This document shows positions 1 through 5,733 of a DNA stretch of 5,959 nt, in pieces. The notes beneath the pieces are model-generated. The model saw only the letters and a program-made list of their open reading frames with translations, made no database searches and was not told the DNA's origin. This DNA is from Thermoplasmata archaeon (GTDB taxonomy: Archaea > Thermoplasmatota > DAOVMN01), in NCBI GenBank assembly GCA_030630685.1, contig DAOVMN010000152.1, positions 1 through 5,959 of the forward strand, written 5' to 3'. The first letter of the stretch is position 1. Each line of letters begins with the position of its first letter. A program made the position numbers and the translations under genes.

Positions 1-2328
1 ACATATCTCATCGACGACCCGAATAATGTGACAAGCATCGCAGATGCGATCAACCAGACACTTTTTTACGGGTCCGGTTCGACCATTGAAGGGGCAAGCG
101 CGGTGCAGTTAGACGATGCGATAGCGCAAACGCTCCGGATACCCGAACTTGCGGCGATGGTCTCGAAGGACCTAAAAACCGGGAAGGACGGGCACAGGGC
201 GAAAGCCGCCCTCATCGTAACACAGATCGTCTATGACCGCTCGGCCACGGAAAATGAAGACGGTCAATTGGCCGTGAAGGATGCAGTCATGGATACGGAT
301 CGCCGGGAGACGAAAGTGGGAGTTTTAGCGGGCTTCGAGACGGAGATGGAAGAAAGCATGACCGAGGGCGTGACCCTCCTGCCCATCAGCCTTGTTCTGA
401 TTATTGCTGTCCTCTTCCTCAGCCTTCGCCGGGTGAGCGATGTTATTTTGTCGGTGGTGGGGATCCCGATAGTCTTCATCTGGATGTTCGGGATAAGCGC
501 TGCCCTGGGTATGAAGATGACAATGCTGTCCTTCTTCACACCGATACTTATTTTGGCACTGGGGATAGACTATGCGATACACACACTTCACAGGTACCAG
601 GAAGAAAGAAGAAAGGATGCTGCGCCCGGGGAGGCAACCGGATTGGCCATCACCCATGTGGGTGCCGCAATATTCCTGGCGACTGTCACCACCGCCGCAG
701 CATTCTTCTCGAATCTGTTGTCCTCCATCCAGGCGGTCCGGGAATTCGGGATGCTGGTGGGTATCGGGGTCATTTCCGCATTCGTCGTCATGGGGATATT
801 TCTGCCGGCGCTGCGCGTGATTGTCGATGGCAGGACATATAGGATATCCGTGAAGAAAGGAGTGAAAGAGGTAAAGGAGGGTAGGAAAGAAAGTAAAGGA
901 GTAGAGAATAAGGTGGAAAGTACGGGTAAGGTGGAGAAAGCGGAAAGTAAAGGATTAGAAAGCAAGGTGGCAAGCAAGGTAGTAGAAAGCAAGGTAGTAA
1001 ACACAGGAAAGGTTGAGACGGTGGAAAACAGGGGATTAGAGAGTAAGATGGAAAGCACTGGAAAAGAGACAAAAGCGGAAACGAAGGAGACTGCATCCGA
1101 AAAGGTCTCCAAAAACCAGGAGCCAAAACATCCATTGTCCCAAACAGTCATGAAGATAAACAAAAATCCCATTCCCCTCATGGTTATCATACTTATTCTC
1201 ACGATCGCTTCACTTTACGGTGCATTCCGGCTCGAAACGGAATTCACCCCAGAGGACTTTTTGCCCGAGGATTCCGAAGTCATGGAAGCCATGGATCTGA
1301 TGGTGGAATACTTCCCCATGAGCGGCACGGAATCGGCAGAGATTCTTGTGGAAGGCGATGTGAGCGATCCGGCGGTGCTAACTGCGCTCGATGAAACGGT
1401 TGAAAATATGAAGGATGACAGGCATATCTCCATAATCGGCGGGGAGCCGCAGGTGGTGTACATCTGTCCCTATGTGAAGGAGGTCATGTGGAATTCCACA
1501 CTTACCGGGGAGCTGGGTATTGATGCCGAGGATGATAATAATGATTCGATCCCGGATTCGAAGGAAGAGGTCATCAAGATCTATGATTTCCTTTATGAGA
1601 ACGGCATCGCCAACGCCACTGCAGCGGACATCCGGCATGTGCTTCACAGGGACCCGGAAGGTAATTACGACAAGACGGTGATGTGGATCGATGTGGTGGA
1701 TAGTGAAGGGATGGAAAGCATGAAGGAGATAAAGGATGAACTGGAAGAGGATACCTTCCCTCTCGAACTCCTGGAAAAAAGGGGCACGATCAAATTCGTT
1801 GCCACGGGGGAGCCTATCGTGATCTACACCGTGATAACGGCGATTATGGACTCCATGCTCTCTTCCATTGCAATAACTCTCATGGTCTGCTTCATGGTGC
1901 TGCTGCTTGTGTTCAGATCGGTAAAATTCGGGGTCGTCACCATGATCCCCATCTGCCTTATCGCGATATGGATACTCGGCACCATGTTCGCCCTGGGCTA
2001 CAATTTCAATGTGATATCGATCATGATCGTTGCCATAACCATCGGTGTGGGCGTGGATTATTCGATCCACATCACACAGCGCTACAGGGAAGAGCGGGCC
2101 AACGGCAGGAAACCTGAAGAGGCCATTGAAAATACTCTCCAGGCCACCGGGATGGCATTACTGGGCGCTGCCGCCACCACGGCGCTGGGATTCTCGGTGC
2201 TCGCCTTCGCGTCCATGAAGATGTTCGCGGCGTTCGGGATACTGACCGCAATCATGGTCGTTTACAGCTTTGTTGCGAGTGTGATCGTGCTGCCGGTGCT
2301 GCTGATGCTTGTGGACAGGAAAGGATAA
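1..2328 (+). CDS. RND-superfamily transporter, HAE3/MMPL type (5'-truncated by window edge)
   Basis: This is probably a proton-driven exporter or lipid/amphiphile transporter of the cytoplasmic membrane. The frame is open from base 1, so the GTG at 28 is only the first possible start in the window; residue numbers below count from it. Visible layout: the end of the first extracellular loop (to about 112), five TM segments (about 115-133, 138-160, 165-185, 206-230, 238-265), a charged cytoplasmic linker (271-373), TM7 (380-402), a second extracellular loop (403-600) and five more TM segments (602-762). Each half has the family signature around the fourth helix of its half: GIDYAIH (D181) and GVDYSIH (D677), each followed by a basic RYxEER stretch. 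TM1 and most of loop 1 must lie upstream. The substrate is unknown. Downstream is a convergent operon, so this gene is transcriptionally separate from it. The family call is strong; the function within the family is open. Confidence 0.9.
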   Translation, partial: TYLIDDPNNVTSIADAINQTLFYGSGSTIEGASAVQLDDAIAQTLRIPELAAMVSKDLKTGKDGHRAKAALIVTQIVYDRSATENEDGQLAVKDAVMDTDRRETKVGVLAGFETEMEESMTEGVTLLPISLVLIIAVLFLSLRRVSDVILSVVGIPIVFIWMFGISAALGMKMTMLSFFTPILILALGIDYAIHTLHRYQEERRKDAAPGEATGLAITHVGAAIFLATVTTAAAFFSNLLSSIQAVREFGMLVGIGVISAFVVMGIFLPALRVIVDGRTYRISVKKGVKEVKEGRKESKGVENKVESTGKVEKAESKGLESKVASKVVESKVVNTGKVETVENRGLESKMESTGKETKAETKETASEKVSKNQEPKHPLSQTVMKINKNPIPLMVIILILTIASLYGAFRLETEFTPEDFLPEDSEVMEAMDLMVEYFPMSGTESAEILVEGDVSDPAVLTALDETVENMKDDRHISIIGGEPQVVYICPYVKEVMWNSTLTGELGIDAEDDNNDSIPDSKEEVIKIYDFLYENGIANATAADIRHVLHRDPEGNYDKTVMWIDVVDSEGMESMKEIKDELEEDTFPLELLEKRGTIKFVATGEPIVIYTVITAIMDSMLSSIAITLMVCFMVLLLVFRSVKFGVVTMIPICLIAIWILGTMFALGYNFNVISIMIVAITIGVGVDYSIHITQRYREERANGRKPEEAIENTLQATGMALLGAAATTALGFSVLAFASMKMFAAFGILTAIMVVYSFVASVIVLPVLLMLVDRKG
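904..1089 (+). repeat. Three degenerate 17-codon repeats in the transporter's inter-half linker
   Basis: In-frame copies begin at 904, 985 and 1039. They read ENKVESTGKVEKAESKG, ESKVVNTGKVETVENRG and ESKMESTGKETKAETKE. Copies 1 and 2 are 81 bp apart and both continue with a Leu-Glu-Ser-Lys stretch; copy 3 follows copy 2 after one codon. The surrounding DNA (841-1080) is about 80% purine on the coding strand by my count, and Ser codons in the repeats are all AGT/AGC. The segment sits in the predicted cytoplasmic connection between TM6 and TM7. It is probably a disordered, charged tether grown by duplication. It keeps the frame, so it is part of the protein and not an insertion element. Confidence 0.8.
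1531..1566 (+). other. Putative Ca2+-binding loop in the transporter's second extracellular loop
   Basis: Residues 502-513 (counting from the GTG at 28) read DDNNDSIPDSKE. This fits the pattern D-x-[DN]-x-D-x-I-x-D-x-x-E seen in thrombospondin type-3 and dockerin-like calcium loops, with ligands at D502, N504, D506, D510 and E513. It lies in the large loop between TM7 and TM8, which faces outside the cell. The pattern match is direct; calcium binding is inferred. Confidence 0.5.
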
Positions 2329-2386
2329 CAAAATCGTTGCCATTTTAAGCTCTACCAGGTGTGCGCTTTCTCTATTTTTCCCATAA

Positions 2387-3097
2387 TCACGCCACTCTGA
2401 TACTTTTGTACCGCACATCCCTTACCTGAGAATAAAGGAAATCCTCGACCGTAAGACAGGATGAGGTAACATACCCGAGATGCCTTCTTGCGAGCCCTTC
2501 CGCCTCTTTCACCTCCTTAGAAGTGGGTCTCCTCCAGGGTGCACCTGGCACGGGAACATACCCAATAACATGGTAGGGTATCTCAGGGTCTATATCTGCG
2601 ATGAACCGGGCAATCTGCTCGATATCATTTTTATCCACAAGCCCGGGTATCAGCACGCTGCTCGCATCCACAGTCAGGCCTTTCCTGTGCATTGCCTCGA
2701 AGTTTTCAAGCACCCTGACATTCGAAACCCCGGTATATTTCTTGTGAATGCCGTCTGAAAGGGTTTTTATGCTGATGGAAACCGCATCGATATGCTCGGG
2801 AGGCATGTTGAATCCTGTTGAATGTCCTATCTTTGTAAAGGCCCCGAGCACATCATGTGCAAACTCAGCAATCTCTGGCAAATCCGGGCAGGAGGTCGGT
2901 TCCCCACCCACAAAATGCACACGCTGTACATCCAGCCTCTGGAGCACCTCCCTGATTCTATCAGGGCTCAGGAATTTCTCTGGCTGAGCATCGCCTTTCA
3001 ATCTATAGGAGCACCATGCGCAGTTGAGGTTGCAGCCGTAGTTGTATAATGTCGCCCTTTTGAATCTCCCGGAATATGTGATCTTAAAGATCGGCAC
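2387..3097 (-). CDS. Radical SAM protein, PflA-activase-like
   Basis: A 236-residue protein of the radical SAM superfamily, closest in character to pyruvate formate-lyase-activating-enzyme-like proteins (COG1180 type). Counting from the GTG start: the cluster motif CNLNCAWC (C22, C26, C29) binds a [4Fe-4S] cluster that cleaves S-adenosylmethionine. GGEP (64-67) is the SAM-contacting motif, DAVSISIK (about 104-111) and the KYTG segment follow, and LIPG (149-152) precedes a PflA-like C-terminal part with IPYHVIGYVPVPG. The open frame extends upstream to an ATG at 3139, but that would overlap the previous gene by 41 bases. A strong GGAGGGG site lies just before the GTG at 3097, which also starts directly ahead of PIFKITYS. 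It follows the substrate-binding gene by one base, so the two are surely cotranscribed. Only two further Cys (C70, C214) are seen, too few to suggest an auxiliary cluster. The radical acceptor is unknown: no glycyl-radical enzyme is in the window. Confidence 0.88.
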   Translation of the reverse strand: MPIFKITYSGRFKRATLYNYGCNLNCAWCSYRLKGDAQPEKFLSPDRIREVLQRLDVQRVHFVGGEPTSCPDLPEIAEFAHDVLGAFTKIGHSTGFNMPPEHIDAVSISIKTLSDGIHKKYTGVSNVRVLENFEAMHRKGLTVDASSVLIPGLVDKNDIEQIARFIADIDPEIPYHVIGYVPVPGAPWRRPTSKEVKEAEGLARRHLGYVTSSCLTVEDFLYSQVRDVRYKSIRVA

Positions 3098-3098
3098 C

Positions 3099-4151
3099 TC
3101 AATCCCCTCCAAATATATCTGGGTGAAACCACTCTGCAAACTGCTCCAGCCCCTGGACGATCCTTGGATTTGCTGTTACCAGATTCGTATCTATTTTATA
3201 TATCCTATCATTCTTGACCGCATTTATATTTCCCCAGCCGTTCCTGTCCTTCACCTCTTCGATAGATGCACCATAGCTCACTATGACAATGACATCCGGG
3301 TTCCGGTCGATGATGTATTCGCTGCTCAATATCGGGTATCGAACTGGCTCGTCAGCCGCAAGATTGATACCTCCTGCCATGAATATCAGCTCATTGGTAA
3401 AGGTTCCAGGTCCTGTGGTTTTCATGGGAGTGCTGAGCTCATAGTATACCAGTGGTCTTTGTGTCCTGTTGAGTCCATCGGTTATCTCAGTTATTTCACG
3501 CATCCTGCTATGCATCTTTGAGGTCAAGTTTTCTGCTTCCTGCGTCCTTCCGATGACGACGCCGATCATTGTTATAGTATGCAGGACCTCATCAACAGAG
3601 CCAGGGTCGATGTAGACAACACACACTTTGTCCTCCAGGTTGAGTAGCGCATCCCTTGAATATGCCCACGCTAACACCAGGTCTGGCTTCAGACCTATTA
3701 TCATCTCTATGCTCGGGGAAAAACCACTGCCGACTTCTTTGATATTCCTCACTTCCTCCGGATATGTGGAGTACTTATCCCTTCCCACCAGCTTCTCGCC
3801 CGCATCCAGGGCGAATATGGTCTCTGTGGCAGATGCTGCCAGTGAAACGATCCTCTCAGGATTCTCTGGGACGGTGACCGTCCTGCCCGCACCGTCGATT
3901 ATCGTAATGCCTTCGCCGTTTGAATCCTCGTCTGTTGAAAGATTTATCAGATAGCCGCCTGAAAAAGCTGATAAAATCAGTGTAATCATTGCCAGAACTG
4001 TGTATAACTGCCCTGTGGCTTTCCGCTTGACCACCACGGGCTCGATATATTTTTCACACCCCCAGCAGTACCATCGTTTGTAGTTCGGGATGTAGTCGGC
4101 CTTGCCCCGGCAGTGGGGACACAGATAATTTTTTTTAGATGCGCTGAACAT
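3099..4151 (-). CDS. Membrane-anchored Fe/B12-type substrate-binding protein with N-terminal zinc ribbon
   Basis: A 350-residue three-part protein. Residues 11-32 form a zinc ribbon (CPHC ... CWGC, ligands C11, C14, C29, C32), then a basic stretch KRK and one TM helix at about 49-70. From about 83 to 345 comes a BtuF/FhuD-like periplasmic binding domain (COG0614). Its hallmarks are DGAGRTVTVPENPERIVSL, the TE at 110, LVGRDKYSTYP, the segment ending LKPDLVLAW, and in lobe 2 TGPGTFTNELIFMAGG and LSSEYIIDRNPDVIVI. The topology predicted from the basic flank puts the ribbon inside and the binding domain outside. Family members bind corrinoids, haem or ferric siderophores; which one applies here is not visible. 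The frame opens further upstream to an ATG at 4313, but the TATA box (4197-4204) lies inside that extension, and the ATG at 4151 has its own GAGGT site. There is no lipobox: a TM anchor replaces it. No BtuC/BtuD partner is in the window. Confidence 0.88.
   Translation of the reverse strand: MFSASKKNYLCPHCRGKADYIPNYKRWYCWGCEKYIEPVVVKRKATGQLYTVLAMITLILSAFSGGYLINLSTDEDSNGEGITIIDGAGRTVTVPENPERIVSLAASATETIFALDAGEKLVGRDKYSTYPEEVRNIKEVGSGFSPSIEMIIGLKPDLVLAWAYSRDALLNLEDKVCVVYIDPGSVDEVLHTITMIGVVIGRTQEAENLTSKMHSRMREITEITDGLNRTQRPLVYYELSTPMKTTGPGTFTNELIFMAGGINLAADEPVRYPILSSEYIIDRNPDVIVIVSYGASIEEVKDRNGWGNINAVKNDRIYKIDTNLVTANPRIVQGLEQFAEWFHPDIFGGD
3104..3110 (-). promoter_or_regulatory. Shine-Dalgarno of the radical SAM gene
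   Basis: On the minus strand GGAGGGG runs from 3110 to 3104, six bases before the GTG at 3097. It is embedded in the last Gly-Gly-Asp codons of the substrate-binding gene, whose TGA (3101-3099) is separated from the GTG by a single G. This decides the start and points to translational coupling. Confidence 0.75.
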
Positions 4152-4157
4152 TCCCTG

Positions 4158-4162
4158 ACCTC
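4158..4162 (-). promoter_or_regulatory. Shine-Dalgarno of the substrate-binding gene
   Basis: GAGGT on the minus strand (4162-4158), six bases before the ATG at 4151. Together with the TATA box upstream it fixes this ATG and not the earlier in-frame ATGs at 4262 and 4313. Confidence 0.6.
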
Positions 4163-4196
4163 GTAGCACTTTTTTTATTTTCGTGTTACTCTCCCC

Positions 4197-4204
4197 TATA
4201 TAAA
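4197..4204 (-). promoter_or_regulatory. TATA box for the substrate-binding/radical SAM operon
   Basis: The minus strand reads TTTATATA from 4204 to 4197, an exact archaeal TATA consensus. A start of transcription about 25 bases on, near 4175, would give a leader of about 24 bases with the GAGGT site. A purine-rich stretch follows the box. Confidence 0.7.
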
Positions 4205-4257
4205 TATGTTGGACGCGGGGTCTCCTGGTGTCGGTGATTTTTGAATTTAATTGTGCA

Positions 4258-4281
4258 GTCATGAGCTTTATATAATATGAC
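4258..4281. repeat. Small inverted repeat around the KaiC-operon TATA box
   Basis: GTCAT (4258-4262) and ATGAC (4277-4281) are exact inverted copies with a 14-base spacer that contains the TATA box. A further ATTGT (4250-4254) pairs with ACAAT (4280-4284) if a four-base slip is allowed. This could be a repressor operator that blocks TBP access. The arms are short and could arise by chance in AT-rich DNA. Confidence 0.3.
4267..4274 (+). promoter_or_regulatory. TATA box for the KaiC-like operon
   Basis: TTTATATA on the plus strand, an exact archaeal consensus, about 60-70 bases ahead of the first KaiC-like gene. Transcription would begin near 4297-4300, leaving a leader of about 40 bases. It faces away from the minus-strand box at 4197-4204, whose centre is 70 bp away. 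Confidence 0.7.
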
Positions 4282-4336
4282 AATATACCATAGGCATTTC
4301 CGACGTACTTCAATTACTTAACCAACTAAATCACGG

Positions 4337-5092
4337 GTGAAGAATTTGATTGATAGAGATCGTTGTGTGACCGGCATCGGGGGCCTGGACAATATCCTCA
4401 ACGGGGGCATTCCCCTTGGCAATACAGTTCTTGTGACGGGTACAGTGGGTACCGGCAAGACCACAATCGGAATGGAGTTCCTTGTAAGGGGCGCACAGAA
4501 AGGGGAGAATTGTGCATTCATCACTGTTACAGAGCCTTCAGCAAAGCTTATTGAGAATATGAGGACCTACGACTTCTTTGATGATGAACTCATCAAGGCG
4601 GGAAAACTCCACATCTTTGACCTGCATGTGATTTACGATCATCTGGGACTGGAGTGGGGGGAATACGAGATAAGAGACATGGATATCCTGCTTGGGGCCT
4701 TTGAGGACATCGTGGACGAGCTCTCGATCACGAGGCTTGTGATCGATTCCATTACTGCTATATGTTATCAGTTGCAGAATCGTTCGGCAATACGAAAGTT
4801 CATCTTCGATCTGGGAAAGTTCCTCTCCACCTTCGGGTGTACCACCTTCCTGATCTCTGAGACTGTAATAGAGGCCGGTGTGGAGAAATATTCGGTGTTC
4901 GGGGTGGAGGAAGCCATCTCGGACGGTATCATGCTTCTTGGCAACATAAACAGGAAAGGCGACCTGCTTAGGACCATCCAGGTGGTGAAGATGAGAGGCA
5001 CACCACATTCAAGGGCCAAGCACGTTTCTGATCTCACACCGGATGGAATGGCCATTGTCCCGCTGCTCAAATGGGGCTCTGATATGTATTAG
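4337..5092 (+). CDS. KaiC-like single-domain ATPase (RecA fold), first of three
   Basis: A 251-residue cytoplasmic ATPase of the KaiC/GvpD/FlaH group, about the size of one KaiC domain. Counting from the GTG: the opening CVTGIGGLDNILNGGIP is the KaiC signature, GTVGTGKTT (35-43) is an intact Walker A, and FITVTEP (61-67) is the catalytic-glutamate region. LVIDSITAI (134-142) is Walker B with D137, and VEEAISDGIMLLG with VVKMRGTPHSR is the typical end of a KaiC domain. KaiC normally has two adjacent Glu after the third strand; here the first is Thr (T65) and only E66 remains. The start is uncertain: the GTG at 4337 lacks a ribosome site, while a TTG at 4346 has GGTGA (4336-4340) five bases ahead and would shorten the protein by three residues. 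Such proteins often act in signalling or gene regulation by ATP-dependent oligomer changes; the target here is unknown. It leads an operon with two related genes. Confidence 0.87.
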   Translation: MKNLIDRDRCVTGIGGLDNILNGGIPLGNTVLVTGTVGTGKTTIGMEFLVRGAQKGENCAFITVTEPSAKLIENMRTYDFFDDELIKAGKLHIFDLHVIYDHLGLEWGEYEIRDMDILLGAFEDIVDELSITRLVIDSITAICYQLQNRSAIRKFIFDLGKFLSTFGCTTFLISETVIEAGVEKYSVFGVEEAISDGIMLLGNINRKGDLLRTIQVVKMRGTPHSRAKHVSDLTPDGMAIVPLLKWGSDMY

Positions 5093-5102
5093 GGATGAGA
5101 AC

Positions 5103-5732
5103 ATGACGATAGAAGAAGACATTAAGAAACAGCTCGAAAAGCTTCCTGATTCCACGATCCTTTATCTGAATTCGGACACGAAGAACTATTACAGGGCCAT
5201 GCTTGCCACGGTGGATTTCCTGGTGAACAAGCTGAAGTACGGCGGTGTCTATATCTCCTCGACCCGCCCTGTGAGCGACATCAGGATACAGATGGAGGCC
5301 TCTGGTATCCCGACGGGAGACATCCATTTTGTGGATTCTGTCATCTATCTCATAGGTGGAGAGTCCCGGGAAGAGAGAACAGCCTATGTGGAAAGCCCTT
5401 CCATGCTCGAGACGATCATGCTGAAGCTGGACTGGCAGTTGAAACAGGTCGGTACTCCTGAGAAATTCGTGTTCTTCGATTCCATGAACGGCCTCGCGGT
5501 GTACAACGAGGAGAAGCTGCTCATGGAGTTCATCCATGTCTTTTCGAACAACATGAGAATGCAAGATCTCTACACCGTACTTATCTCGGTTCGGGAGCAG
5601 ACCCCAGCCAATGTGGACAGCCTCCTGAGGCTTAACTGCGACGATATTATAGAGGTGGGCGCTTCCCAGGGCAAGGTGGAAGAGGAGGCCGTGATCGGGG
5701 GAGGGGCAAAATTAGAAAGGGGTGGGACGTGA
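5103..5732 (+). CDS. Degenerate KaiC/RecA-fold protein lacking the P-loop, second of three
   Basis: A 209-residue protein starting at the ATG at 5103, preceded by GGATGAG (5093-5099) and only ten bases after the first KaiC-like stop. The frame opens 60 bases earlier, but that part overlaps the previous gene. The fold can be traced: STILYLNSD (17-25) sits where Walker A should be but has no GxxxxGK[ST]. YISSTRPVSDI (50-60) aligns with the KaiC catalytic region but has Thr-Arg in place of Glu-Glu. KFVFFDSMNGLAVY (121-134) keeps the Walker B strand with D126, and LNCDDIIEVG (177-186) matches the KaiC-domain end. It should therefore not hydrolyse ATP and is probably a partner or adaptor for the flanking KaiC-like proteins. 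It resembles the P-loop-less RecA-like proteins found beside KaiC homologues in archaea, but I cannot name the family with certainty. The C-terminus (190-209) is Glu/Gly-rich and looks disordered. Confidence 0.8.
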   Translation: MTIEEDIKKQLEKLPDSTILYLNSDTKNYYRAMLATVDFLVNKLKYGGVYISSTRPVSDIRIQMEASGIPTGDIHFVDSVIYLIGGESREERTAYVESPSMLETIMLKLDWQLKQVGTPEKFVFFDSMNGLAVYNEEKLLMEFIHVFSNNMRMQDLYTVLISVREQTPANVDSLLRLNCDDIIEVGASQGKVEEEAVIGGGAKLERGGT

Positions 5733-5733
5733 T

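Noticed and set aside
904..1089. Purine-rich repeats considered as a CRISPR or intergenic repeat array
   Set aside because: The copies are degenerate, in frame and unequally spaced (81 and 54 bp), and they encode a continuous linker. No spacer structure exists.
588..1202. Long minus-strand frame opposite the transporter, rich in Ser, Phe, Leu and Pro
   Set aside because: It is the mirror of the purine-rich linker and of TM codons. It has no ribosome site or recognisable domain and lies wholly inside a clear gene.
1378..2070. 230-codon minus-strand frame rich in His and Asp
   Set aside because: The composition is that expected from reading GAT/ATG-rich coding sequence backwards. There are no motifs, and the opposite strand encodes a clear RND half.
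2329..2386. Possible terminator between the convergent genes (T-run at 2375-2379)
   Set aside because: Only five T's and no stable hairpin. It is plausible as an archaeal oligo-T stop for the transporter, but too weak to annotate.
2387..2617. Auxiliary iron-sulfur cluster domain in the radical SAM C-terminus
   Set aside because: Only one Cys (C214) lies in the C-terminal region and one more (C70) near GGEP, which is too few for a SPASM-type or similar cluster.
3042..3521. 159-codon plus-strand frame opposite the substrate-binding gene
   Set aside because: It overlaps strong family motifs on the other strand, has no promoter or ribosome site, and its composition is unlike a natural protein.
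5067..5564. 165-codon minus-strand frame opposite the second KaiC-like gene
   Set aside because: Its His/Arg-rich translation has no recognisable domain and covers a well-supported gene with proper start signals.
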